64,000 bases of DNA from Spirochaeta africana DSM 8902 (lineage in GTDB: Bacteria > Spirochaetota > Spirochaetia > DSM-27196 > DSM-8902): contig NC_017098.1 in the NCBI RefSeq assembly GCF_000242595.2, forward strand, positions 1,984,001-2,048,000, read 5' to 3'. Position numbers and translations under genes: made by a program. Shown in pieces: positions 19,801-26,989 of this stretch; position 1 is the stretch's first letter; each line of letters starts with the position of its first letter. Below the pieces are notes generated by a model. That model searched no databases. It saw only the letters and a list, made by a program, of their open reading frames with translations, and was not told the DNA's origin.

Positions 19801-20477
19801 CGGGTTACCGGATGCAGACCGGATTTGCTCTGCGCACCATCGTTGCCACGCCGACCAAGGCTGGGGATACTATACAGTTCTCCCCCATCCTCACGGCGCC
19901 CATCACCTCGATCCTGTACAGCCCACCGGTACACCTCCTGCCAGAGAGTGTGGGTAACCGGTGTATCCATTATCCAGAAGGTGTGCTCGGCATCCTGCTG
20001 CTTGTCCGGTATCAGAATAAAGCGGGCTTCTGCATTGGAGAACTGGATTTCATCCCGCACCACTACCCAGACGCTGTCTGTAAGGGATGCTTCCCCGGCG
20101 TCCTGGGCTTCATCGGTTACCTGCTCCCCGTCGCCCGACAGCGTGGCATGAATCTGTACCGTACCGGGACGCAGGGCGGTAACCCGTCCGGCACCGTCAA
20201 CCCTGGCTACCTCATCATTGTCGGAGGTAAAGTTTACCAGCTCGAAGGGATCATCGGGAAGTTCGCCGGACTCTGGTACAAGATCGACCGCAAGCTGCGG
20301 TGAATCACCCACCGACAACACCAGTGAATCCTGCCTCAGGTTCAGGGACTGCCATTGAACCGGTGCTGGTTCCTGCGTCGGCTCTGGCAGTGGTTCGGGT
20401 TCCGGCGTCGTGCGACAGGAGATCATCAAAAAGAGTCCAAAAGTAGAAATCAGGCCAAGTTTACCCGCAGTAGTCAT
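16863..20477 (-). CDS. Giant lipoprotein with three SUMF1/FGE-like and three Big_2-like domains
   Basis: A 1204-aa lipoprotein (lipobox MISC, Cys21). After a Pro/Glu stalk comes a Big_2-type Ig domain (45-145), a formylglycine-generating-enzyme-like (SUMF1) domain (150-405), two more Big_2 domains (410-490, 493-575), a second SUMF1 domain (595-875), an 70-residue Pro/Glu/Ser linker, and a third SUMF1 domain (965-1204). SUMF1 marks in each: PVTRVSW or PVTEVDW, DGFRLP, W-E-x-A-A, GN-x-x-EWV, RGGS(W/Y/F), GLR. The cysteines that catalyse formylglycine formation are missing after RGGS, so these are probably binding or structural domains. It starts 31 bp after the ammonia-lyase stop, on the same strand. 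Role unknown; surface or periplasmic location is inferred. Confidence 0.9.
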   Translation of the reverse strand: MTTAGKLGLISTFGLFLMISCRTTPEPEPLPEPTQEPAPVQWQSLNLRQDSLVLSVGDSPQLAVDLVPESGELPDDPFELVNFTSDNDEVARVDGAGRVTALRPGTVQIHATLSGDGEQVTDEAQDAGEASLTDSVWVVVRDEIQFSNAEARFILIPDKQQDAEHTFWIMDTPVTHTLWQEVYRWAVQDRGDGRREDGGELYSIPSLGRRGNDGAQSKSGLHPVTRVSWRSAAVWMNALTEYYNAVTGSNRQLVYYVDSDEELPLRRATREERIRRDVFISQDNPHVVADADGFRLPRDHEWQSAATFPEGISSMREHAVYRDTSGGSTAEVASRAASLLGIYDLYGNVSEWVFDWHPGYVGDQRALRGGSWNSPGSELRPDSRDFARPYHEDGTHGLRPVRTERLIHPERINVTSESLDLTVGQSQQIEAEVLPRNASDRSLIWSSSNPEVASVTPDGVVRARAAGTTSIRIDAAGPHDVSRRVDVTVRIAVQGLSLQEYSAVLEPGQQLQLAAEIYPREATDTEVDWKSAHPDIVSVDSEGTVTAHSVGTTTITAVTRDGGLDTEFTAVVKLPVFLESGDEPDSTDADFSLVQVPAVQFPAGIDDDLTAEVDYEFWLADTEVTYALWARVRDWARESAGYTIPAAGRRGGYWPDRVATGPDHPVTEVDWVSAMAWMNALTEMYNQVNDADLVPVYYADPDFQQPLGRAANTADAARGGIHVRSRADGFRLPFAEEWELAARYKGADSSGGAMEFPENSGGFWTPGNYASGAVGSVDDHRATREVAVVPGVPGSTEAVRSRSPNPLWLWDMSGNISEWVLLADADGGSSYAPAHRGGSYFDNPSALRVSRVEAEQDENGLFGFTAGLRIARGAADTSPATRVVPDSEQEEPAPEPQPEAADPEQESEPESAQPAQEPQASMPESEPDPASESETVSGPAQPETDDGTIGTLVENYSDIDLELVSAGGFAIGTTEITYGQWRTVYNWAAENGYQIPDEGARHFSAESDDYPVTRVSWRSALVWTNALTEYLNEQYSSSLQPVYYVDADFRTPLRQASNTSRVDTTPGSVDAPHVHPDADGFRLPTAQEWLAAATWGGEQEDWISGADALLDDPQTAAELAVFGTAAPEPAGSRRPNSLGLYDMSGNVDEWVFDWHPAAVNRRRMRRGGSFRNTLTELSLGRAGSAGPGESYHSATGLRVVRSLH

Positions 20478-20508
20478 AATGATACTGTGGTTGTCCGGAC
20501 AGGATTTG

Positions 20509-22041
20509 TCAATAGAAACTGGCCGTCATTCGAACGGCAAGCTGTTCCAGGCGATCCCCCAGCGCCACATTTTCACGCACCAACGGGACATCCTCCCGAA
20601 CATATTTGATCAGTTTACGGACCGCCGGGCCGGGGGAACCGGCAATCTCTGCCGCCTGGGCCGCAGCGGTCAGGGTATGCGCCGCCAGCAAGAACCCGAC
20701 CCTGGCTGACTCGCGGAGTTTCAGGGCCGAAAGGGTCCCCATGGACACCACATCCTGGTTACCGCTTTCGGTCGGGCGCGACAGCAGAGAAACCGGTGCA
20801 GCCAGGTGCTGAACCTCGGCAGACAAGGCACTGGTCGTAATTCCCAGAGCCTTGAGCGCAAAGCACGGCTGTGCAGACTCCTCTCCGTCTGCTGGCGGTG
20901 GCACCAGGTTTACCGGCAGACCGGTGCTGCCCTCCAGCAGCAGCTGCAGCTGGCGATCCAGGAGATTGGCGGTGGTAGCAATCGCGATACGAAGATAGTC
21001 CGCAGCCGCCGAAATGTGTCCCCCGTAAAAATTCCCGGTGTGATACACCCTGCCGTCCCGGCTGTCGAACAACGGATTATCGTTGGCCGAGTTCAACTCA
21101 CGCTCGATCCATATGCGCGTCATGGCTACGGTGTCATGCAGGACACCATTCGCCTGCGGTGCGCAGCGCATGCTGTAGCGCGGCTGAATGTTGCTGCCAG
21201 TGTTCGGCTGGTGCTGCCGGCTGATTTCCGTATTCTGCAGCGCAGCCCCCTGCCGGACAGCTGCTGCAGAGGCTATCTGCCCGGGATGATGCTTACTTTC
21301 CTGTACCCATGAGCTGAACGGTTCCTCAGCCAGCTGCATTGCCTCTGCGGCTGCCGCGGTTATCCGGTCGCTCCACTCAGCCAGCCGTCGCGCATCCTGT
21401 AGACCCAGAGCGGCCAGGGCTGTCATGACCGCAGTGCCGTTTACCAGCGCCAGGCCCTCCTTCATATCCCAGCTCCATGGCTCGATGCCGGCAGACTGCA
21501 GGGCATCCGCAGCCGGGACGCGACGGCCTTTTACCCAGGCCTCGCGTTTTCCTGCCAGCACGGCGGCAACGTAACTGAGGGGAGTCAGATCCCCGCTGGC
21601 CCCGACACTGCCGCGGCTGGGGATTACCGGGGCAATACCGCTGTTGAAGATCCTGGCCATGTGCGCAAGCAGTGCAGGACGCACCCCGGACTTCCCCTGT
21701 GCCAGGCTGACAATCCTGGCCAGCAGCACTGCCCTGGATTCCCGTTCACTCAGAACCGGGCCCACCCCAGCCCCGTGATACTCGATTACTGCAGCCTGGA
21801 GGGCTTGTCGCTGTTCAGCCGGAATCGTCATGTCACCCTGGGCGCCAAATCCGGTCGTTACCCCATAGACTGATGATCCCTGCTCCACCAGTGTATGCAG
21901 CAGCGAGCAAGACTCCTCTGCACGGCTATAGACAGAATCAGCCAGCTCAATCGACGCCGGCTGATCAATTATGAGAATAAAGTCGTCCAGGCTCAGCAGT
22001 TGACCGGAACCCGACTCCAGGATAAATTTTTGATTGCTCAT
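20509..22041 (-). CDS. tal: MIO-type aromatic amino acid ammonia-lyase, probably tyrosine ammonia-lyase
   Basis: A 510-aa enzyme of the HAL/PAL/TAL family, which removes ammonia from an aromatic or histidine side chain. The MIO cofactor triad is A148-S149-G150 in GASGDLTPLSY. The catalytic Tyr is Tyr59 in VYGVTTGFG, and there is RYSMRCAPQANG and a later Gln/Glu-rich active-site region. The selectivity pair is Y88-H89, where TAL usually has His-Leu and HAL Ser-His. Placement back-to-back with pyp and a coumarate ligase argues strongly that the product is p-coumarate. The start is ATG 22039-22041 with GGAG seven bases upstream; a longer in-frame extension would run across pyp and is not used. 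hutH is the alternative if the operon context is misleading. Confidence 0.85.
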   Translation of the reverse strand: MSNQKFILESGSGQLLSLDDFILIIDQPASIELADSVYSRAEESCSLLHTLVEQGSSVYGVTTGFGAQGDMTIPAEQRQALQAAVIEYHGAGVGPVLSERESRAVLLARIVSLAQGKSGVRPALLAHMARIFNSGIAPVIPSRGSVGASGDLTPLSYVAAVLAGKREAWVKGRRVPAADALQSAGIEPWSWDMKEGLALVNGTAVMTALAALGLQDARRLAEWSDRITAAAAEAMQLAEEPFSSWVQESKHHPGQIASAAAVRQGAALQNTEISRQHQPNTGSNIQPRYSMRCAPQANGVLHDTVAMTRIWIERELNSANDNPLFDSRDGRVYHTGNFYGGHISAAADYLRIAIATTANLLDRQLQLLLEGSTGLPVNLVPPPADGEESAQPCFALKALGITTSALSAEVQHLAAPVSLLSRPTESGNQDVVSMGTLSALKLRESARVGFLLAAHTLTAAAQAAEIAGSPGPAVRKLIKYVREDVPLVRENVALGDRLEQLAVRMTASFY

Positions 22042-22104
22042 AGAGTTCTCCGTTAGTACCTTGGTAGTATCACATTCCCGATACCGGGACAATATGGAGG
22101 CAAG
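22042..22104. promoter_or_regulatory. 63-bp divergent control region between tal and pyp
   Basis: Must hold at least part of the control elements for both directions. It contains CCCG-ATAC-CGGG, a short palindrome at 22077-22088, and TACC/GGTA half-sites near 22056-22066. GGAG for tal (complement of 22048-22051) and GGAGG for pyp (22096-22100) lie at the two ends. No good -35/-10 pair was found on either strand, which would fit an activator-dependent or alternative-sigma promoter, or promoters lying inside the coding sequences. Confidence 0.4.
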
Positions 22105-22482
22105 ATGGAAGTTATCAAATTCGGTTCCGATGATATCGGAAATGTTATGGCAGAAATCGGTGACAGCAAGATTAATGATCTGGCGTTCGGTGCTATCAAG
22201 CTCGACAAGGACGGCCGTATCCTTTCCTACAACCAGGCTGAAGGTGCGATCACCGGTCGAGATCCGAAAGAGGTAATCGGCAAGAATTTCTTTACCGAGG
22301 TTGCCCCCTGCACCAATCAGCCGGAGTTTTACGGCAAGTTCAAACAGGGTGTTGCGGCAGATAATCTGAACACGATGTTCGAGTACGTATTTGACTACCA
22401 GATGACCCCCACCAAGGTTAAGGTCCATATGCTCAAGGCCCAGATGGGCGACGGCTACTACATCTTTGTAAAACGAATATAG
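22105..22482 (+). CDS. pyp: Photoactive yellow protein (blue-light PAS receptor)
   Basis: A 125-aa PAS-fold photoreceptor, the same length as Halorhodospira halophila PYP, with about 70 % identity in my hand alignment from memory. All chromophore-pocket residues are present at the classical positions: Tyr42, Glu46, Thr50, Arg52, Cys69 (thioester to p-coumarate) and Met100. The blocks [28 protein letters not shown] and [18 protein letters not shown] are nearly unchanged. Position 119 is Tyr where H. halophila has Trp. Light isomerises the coumaroyl group and drives a signalling photocycle; the downstream partner is unknown. GGAGG precedes the ATG; the ligase starts 3 bp after the stop, so the two form an operon. 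Confidence 0.97.
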   Translation: MEVIKFGSDDIGNVMAEIGDSKINDLAFGAIKLDKDGRILSYNQAEGAITGRDPKEVIGKNFFTEVAPCTNQPEFYGKFKQGVAADNLNTMFEYVFDYQMTPTKVKVHMLKAQMGDGYYIFVKRI

Positions 22483-22485
22483 GAA

Positions 22486-23652
22486 ATGCTGCAGCTTGAT
22501 CATGGTGAATGTGTCAGATTCACCAGGGATTTTGTAGTATCCCACCTGCGTACAATGCGTGGCGGGTGGGATCTTCCTGCTTCTGCAGAGGATCCGCTTG
22601 ACGCCGATTTTCCGGGAGCCCCCTGGTTTATGGATTCCCTCGAACTGGTGACGCTCTCGGGCATGATCGCCGAGAGTTTCCAGGTGCACCGCAGCGGTAT
22701 CGAGGATATGCTGCTGGCCAGGCGTTCCGTACACGACTGGGCAGAGATCATACACACCTCGCTGCAGCATTACGACCAGGAGATGGTGTTTTATACCTCC
22801 GGCAGTACCGGTGTGCCCAAGCCGGTCATGCATCAAACAGCCTTGCTGCAGCAGGAGATTGCGGCTATTGCCGCTGAGCTCCCGAGCGGGATACGCAGGA
22901 TTGTGTCCACGGTGCCGGCTCATCATATCTACGGATTTCTGTTCACTATCCTGCTGCCGCAGCATCTGATGCTGGAGACGGTTCCTGCAGCTGGGGTGCG
23001 CCCGGTACTGGAGGACACCGATCTGGTGATTGCCGTTCCGGCAGTCCTGCGCAGCTGGAGAGCCCGAGGTGCGAGCTTGCCTGCCGGTGTAACAGTGGTA
23101 TCATCCACCGCCCCGCTGGGGGATGAGGATGCGGCCTGGGTGCTGCAGACCGGGGCAAAGCTGGTTGAGGTTTTCGGATCCAGTGAGACGGCGGGTATCG
23201 GGGTCCGCCGCAACCGGGAGGAAGGGTTTCGGCTGTTTCCGTACTGGGAGCGCAGCAAGGATGGTGATCAGCTGTGGCGGGAAGGGCTGCCAGGGCAGGT
23301 TCCGCTGCTGGATTCCTTTGAATGGCTGAATGAACGTTCATTCATTTATCGTGGTCGCAAGGATCATGCGGTTCAGATACACGGGATCAATGTATTTCCG
23401 AACCAGGTCGAGGAAAAACTGGGGAGCCATCCCCTGGTGCAGGCGGCTGCTGTCCGCAGCTTTGAATCACCTGCCGGCACGCGACTCAAGGCCTTTATCG
23501 TACCGGCAGACAATACCGCTACTGCCGAAATCGAGCAACAGCTCAGAAACTGGGCGGCACAGAACCTCCCGATCCCCGAGAGACCAGCTCACTATCGCTT
23601 TGGCAGCACCCTGCCCCGCACGGAACTTGGCAAAGCGGCAGATTTCAGCTGA
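22486..23652 (+). CDS. pcl: p-Coumarate-CoA ligase, photoactive-yellow-protein type
   Basis: A 388-aa ANL-superfamily ligase, shorter than normal acyl-CoA synthetases and matching the PYP-associated coumarate ligases. It is expected to make p-coumaroyl-CoA for transfer to Cys69 of PYP. ATP-binding loop FYTSGSTGVPKPV (about residue 102), VFGSSETAG (about 226), YRGRKDHAVQIHG (about 291) and a C-terminal lysine in TELGKAADFS. Residues 35-90 look like an acyl-carrier-protein helix bundle with FMDSLELVTL. The start lies 3 bp after pyp, with AGGA overlapping the pyp stop. Together with tal it completes chromophore synthesis. Confidence 0.93.
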   Translation: MLQLDHGECVRFTRDFVVSHLRTMRGGWDLPASAEDPLDADFPGAPWFMDSLELVTLSGMIAESFQVHRSGIEDMLLARRSVHDWAEIIHTSLQHYDQEMVFYTSGSTGVPKPVMHQTALLQQEIAAIAAELPSGIRRIVSTVPAHHIYGFLFTILLPQHLMLETVPAAGVRPVLEDTDLVIAVPAVLRSWRARGASLPAGVTVVSSTAPLGDEDAAWVLQTGAKLVEVFGSSETAGIGVRRNREEGFRLFPYWERSKDGDQLWREGLPGQVPLLDSFEWLNERSFIYRGRKDHAVQIHGINVFPNQVEEKLGSHPLVQAAAVRSFESPAGTRLKAFIVPADNTATAEIEQQLRNWAAQNLPIPERPAHYRFGSTLPRTELGKAADFS

Positions 23653-23675
23653 ACGCTGCCGCCCGGAACCCGGGA

Positions 23676-23951
23676 CTATTCCAGCGGCATTTCAAATGTA
23701 ATCGTGGCTGACCCGTTGCCGTTTTTTACGGCTTGCGTCAATTGCCGGAATACAGCTTCTGCTCTGTCGGCTGAGTCGTATTCGGCAAGTGCGGCTTCCT
23801 CCGGTGCCTGGATCTTCTTCTTTTTCAGCGTGATTTTACTTACCTGCAGTACCCGACAGCGATCCTGACAAATAATCCACATACCTGTGTTTCTCCTCTT
23901 CTTTTTTTCTTCCAAATCAAGTAACAGCGTCATCGGTACATAGCTGCTCAT
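23676..23951 (-). CDS. Small hypothetical protein
   Basis: A 91-aa protein with AGGAGG seven bases before its ATG. It contains a run of Lys/Arg (EKKKRR; LKKKKIQ), a W-I-I-C strand and a C-terminal helix SADRAEAVFRQLTQAV ending in TFEMPLE. The strand-helix pattern resembles small phage- or ICE-type proteins of unknown function in which an adjustable strand is followed by a YxS-x-E-K-A helix, but I would not assign it. Convergent with pcl (23 bp apart). Confidence 0.6.
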   Translation of the reverse strand: MSSYVPMTLLLDLEEKKKRRNTGMWIICQDRCRVLQVSKITLKKKKIQAPEEAALAEYDSADRAEAVFRQLTQAVKNGNGSATITFEMPLE

Positions 23952-24022
23952 AGATCCTCCTGCTCCATCATTTTATCCGCAAGCTGAGATCGGCACAACA
24001 CGGAAGCGTCAGGACTCGCCAC

Positions 24023-24068
24023 GCATCCGGCCGCTTCGTGATAGCTCACCAAGCATCCGGTCGCTTCG
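24023..24068. repeat. Short 16-bp direct repeat, 30-bp period
   Basis: GCATCCGGCCGCTTCG (24023-24038) returns as GCATCCGGTCGCTTCG (24053-24068) with one mismatch. It lies in the 212-bp gap between the 23951 gene and the FemAB-like gene; nothing else stands out in that gap. Confidence 0.6.
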
Positions 24069-24164
24069 CTGACAACTGGCCACGAATGGGGCCACTGCCC
24101 TCGAAACATGCCACACATCCAGCGCGGCTTGCGGTTTCATCGCGGTATTGATAGGCTTTGCGAT

Positions 24165-25214
24165 ATGGACATCGCCCTGAAACAAATCCCGGTCGCTGAA
24201 CTCAACCCTGGCAACAACGTCATGCAGAGTCCCCGCTGGGCAGCCGTCAAGGGACTGCTGGGACATGAGGTCCTGGGGTTTGAGCTTGATACCAGCGACG
24301 GCAGAGACACCCTGCTGGCGATTATGCAGCAGGGTCCACGCGGGCGCCGTATTGCCTACCTGCCCTGGGCACCGCGAATTCTGCCTGTCTCGGCAAGTGC
24401 GGGCTGTTTCCTGGAGCAGCTTTCGGACGAACTCCAGCACCTGATGCCAGAGAATACCCTGTGCCTGCGTTTTGATTTGCCATGGCAGTCGCCGTTCGAT
24501 GGCGAACCACCAGATGATGTTATCCGTACGATGCGGATGAACTTTGGCACCCGTCTGCATGCCATGCGCAAGGCACCGACAGATATACAGCCCACGGTGA
24601 CTATCGTCCTTGATCTGAATCAAACCGAAGCCGAGCTGATGGCCGGAATGAGATCCAAGACTCGCTACAACATCAGGCTGTCGCAGCGACGGGGGGTTCG
24701 AGTACGAACTGCCGCACCGGATGAGCTGGAAATCTGGCATCAGCTCTACACCGAAACCATGCAGCGGCAGAACATCCCGGTACATCCGATCGGGTATTTC
24801 ACCAGCCTGTTTCATTCCAGAGTGAACAGCCCGTCCGGCACACGATTCAAACTGTTGCTGGCCGAGCATAACGGTGTGCCCCTGGCCGGCTTGATCCTGG
24901 CCATCACCGGTACCGCAGCAGTATACCTGTACGGGGCCAGCAGCAGCCGACGACGGGAGCTTATGCCCAGCTATGCCCTGCAGTGGTATGCCATCCAGTC
25001 AAGCAAGGTACATGGGTGCACCAGCTACGACATGTTTGGCATCCCGTCGGTACCAAGCCCGGACCACCCTATGTACGGGCTGTATCAGTTCAAAAAGGGA
25101 TTTGGGGGCACCGTTGTGTGTCGCCGCGGATGCTGGGACTTTCCGGTGCTGTCGCAGGAATATCAGGCCGTAGGACTGCACGAGCTCACCAGGGGTGGAT
25201 ATCATGGACACTGA
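24165..25214 (+). CDS. FemABX-family aminoacyl/acyl transferase
   Basis: A 349-aa protein of the FemA/B/X (double-GNAT) fold. Such enzymes add amino acids from aminoacyl-tRNA to peptidoglycan precursors. Marks are the N-terminal NVMQSPRWAAVKGLLG, MRSKTRYNIRLSQRRGV (typical M..K.R.NIR..R..G), a GxxAGLILAI strand with YLYGASSS, and YDMFGIP...GLYQFKKGFGG near the end. The start at 24165 (MDIALKQIPVAELN) matches how family members begin; an upstream ATG at 24108 is possible but adds 19 atypical residues. The next gene begins 11 bp inside this one. Cross-bridge amino acid unknown. Confidence 0.88.
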   Translation: MDIALKQIPVAELNPGNNVMQSPRWAAVKGLLGHEVLGFELDTSDGRDTLLAIMQQGPRGRRIAYLPWAPRILPVSASAGCFLEQLSDELQHLMPENTLCLRFDLPWQSPFDGEPPDDVIRTMRMNFGTRLHAMRKAPTDIQPTVTIVLDLNQTEAELMAGMRSKTRYNIRLSQRRGVRVRTAAPDELEIWHQLYTETMQRQNIPVHPIGYFTSLFHSRVNSPSGTRFKLLLAEHNGVPLAGLILAITGTAAVYLYGASSSRRRELMPSYALQWYAIQSSKVHGCTSYDMFGIPSVPSPDHPMYGLYQFKKGFGGTVVCRRGCWDFPVLSQEYQAVGLHELTRGGYHGH

Positions 25215-26454
25215 TCTGAACGGGCTGTGGCTGCAGCTGCATCGCAGTATCCACGAGATACCGCGTGCAGACTGGCAGCGGCTCGCTGTTACCGCCTCCC
25301 CGTTAATGCAGTGGGACTGGCTGGCAGCCCTGGAGGACAGCGGTTCGGTTTCGGCAGAAACCGACTGGGCGCCGCGCCATGCAGCTGTACGCGATGCTGA
25401 CGGCGTATTGATCGCCGCCGCCCCGTTCTACCGCCGCGACAAAAGTAGCGCTGGTGAGTTTGTGTTTGATTTTGCCTGGATCGACGCCGCAGAACAACTG
25501 GGATTCGCATACTTCCCGAAACTGGTCGGGATGAGCCCGGCTACCCCGATTCCGGCCTTTGAGATCCTGATGGATACCAGCTGGTGCCAACACCACCAGA
25601 TTGCCTCCGATCGGCTTAGCGGACATGTGCTGCAGCGAATCCGGGAGCAGGCACTGCAGGAGGGGATTGCATCGATCCACCTGCAGTTTGTCTCCCCGTC
25701 TTTGTGTGCAACCGCCGCCGGATCGGGATTCCAGGAATGGCGACATGCGGGATTTGAATGGCATAACCGGGGCTATCGGGACTGGGACCACTATCTGGAG
25801 CATCTGACCAAGGATCGGCGGCGAACGGCTCGCCGGGAACGCCGGCGCCTGCGTGAACAGGGAGTTGTCACAGAAGTTCGCCAGGGCAGTACAATCCCCC
25901 ACAGCTGGCTGTCACTCATGTACCGCTACTACCGCAATACTACCGATCAATTCGGCCCATGGGCCGCGCGGTTTCTGCGCAAGGATTTCTTTCTGCGGCT
26001 GCACGAGGCTGCTGGTGAACACCTGGTATTTGTCGCCGCATTCCTGACCGATACCAACGAGGCAGATCAGACATCTGTACTACACGATGCGGAACCGGTG
26101 GCGCTGGCAATGCTGCTGAGTAACGGCAGCGAGCTGATGGGTCGTTACTGGGGGTGCAGTCAGCAGCTGCCCTACCTGCATTTCGAGTGCTGCTACTATA
26201 CACCGATTGAGTGGGCTATCCAGCACGGGATTTCTCGATTCAATCCGGGCATGGGGGGAGAACACAAGATTCATCGCGGGTTCGAAGGCGCGCGACATTT
26301 CAGCCAGCACTGGTTTGCCGATCAGCGTATGGCACTGCTGTTTGCCGGAAACATCCATCAATTCAACGATTTTACCCAACAGGAACTTGCCGCTGCATCG
26401 CAGCTGAGTGCATTATATACCCTGCGCAAAGGAGATGGAGATGGCAACACATGA
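25204..26454 (+). CDS. FemAB-like/GNAT protein of the DUF482 (PF04339) type
   Basis: A 416-aa protein whose C-terminal part is the DUF482 signature: LHFECCYYTPIEWAIQHG, then RFNPGMGGEHKIHRGF and HWFADQRM. The N-terminus has SPLMQWDWLAALEDSG. The family is annotated as acyl-CoA N-acyltransferase-like, linked by fold to FemAB peptidoglycan enzymes; the real substrate is unknown. The ATG at 25204 follows AGGGG at a good distance; a GTG at 25195 is an alternative. Overlaps both the FemABX gene before it and msrA after it (14 bp), so the three are co-translated. Confidence 0.87.
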   Translation: MDTDLNGLWLQLHRSIHEIPRADWQRLAVTASPLMQWDWLAALEDSGSVSAETDWAPRHAAVRDADGVLIAAAPFYRRDKSSAGEFVFDFAWIDAAEQLGFAYFPKLVGMSPATPIPAFEILMDTSWCQHHQIASDRLSGHVLQRIREQALQEGIASIHLQFVSPSLCATAAGSGFQEWRHAGFEWHNRGYRDWDHYLEHLTKDRRRTARRERRRLREQGVVTEVRQGSTIPHSWLSLMYRYYRNTTDQFGPWAARFLRKDFFLRLHEAAGEHLVFVAAFLTDTNEADQTSVLHDAEPVALAMLLSNGSELMGRYWGCSQQLPYLHFECCYYTPIEWAIQHGISRFNPGMGGEHKIHRGFEGARHFSQHWFADQRMALLFAGNIHQFNDFTQQELAAASQLSALYTLRKGDGDGNT

Positions 26455-26989
26455 CTACGCAGTACTGGGGGGTGGTTGCTTCTGGTGCCTGGAAGCGGCA
26501 TTCAATCGTCTGCCCGGGGTAACCGGTGTTATCAGCGGCTATGCAGGCGGAGAAACGACAAACCCTGGCTACGAAGAGGTATGCAGCGGGTCTACCGGCC
26601 ATGCCGAGGTCGTCAAGATCGAATTCAACCCTGAGCTGATCACCTTTCGGCAACTGCTGGAGTTCTTCTGGCAAGTTCACGATCCCACGACGCTGAATCG
26701 ACAAGGGCAGGATCGCGGCACGCAGTACCGATCGATCATCCTCTACCACTCTCCGGATCAGCTGCACGAGGCTACCACATCACGCCATGCGCTGGATCAG
26801 TCCGGACGGTATCCACATCCAAGCGTAACCGAGATCATACCGCTGGAAAAGTTCTATCCGGCAGAGGAATACCACCAGCGATATTTCGAGCGGAACCCGA
26901 ATGCCGGGTACTGCCGAGCGGTTATTGCTCCCAAGCTGGAGAAGGTTTTCTCGGTTCCTGGGGTCAGTGCCTGGAGTTCTGAACCATAA
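26441..26989 (+). CDS. msrA: Peptide methionine-S-sulfoxide reductase MsrA
   Basis: A 182-aa MsrA, which reduces the S-epimer of methionine sulfoxide and repairs oxidised proteins. Catalytic GGGCFWC begins at residue 9 (nucleophile the first Cys), followed by the family blocks SGYAGGETTNPGYEEVCSG, HAEVVKIEF, HDPTTLNRQGQDRGTQYRS and FYPAEEYHQRYFERNP. The start is ATG 26441 with AAAGGAG upstream. The 3' end overlaps the 3' end of the convergent antiporter gene by 26 bp. MsrB is not fused. Confidence 0.97.
   Translation: MATHDYAVLGGGCFWCLEAAFNRLPGVTGVISGYAGGETTNPGYEEVCSGSTGHAEVVKIEFNPELITFRQLLEFFWQVHDPTTLNRQGQDRGTQYRSIILYHSPDQLHEATTSRHALDQSGRYPHPSVTEIIPLEKFYPAEEYHQRYFERNPNAGYCRAVIAPKLEKVFSVPGVSAWSSEP

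Noticed and set aside
20478-20522. TTGACA box just before the SUMF-type lipoprotein
   Set aside because: No -10 box at a usual distance (the only TATCAT is 22 bp away), so not called as a promoter.
22042-22965. Long in-frame extension upstream of the tal start
   Set aside because: It runs antisense through pyp and pcl with no family match; the ATG at 22039-22041 with GGAG fits family length.
24009-24869. 286-codon minus-strand frame over the FemABX gene
   Set aside because: The plus-strand protein has clear FemABX motifs; the minus reading has none.
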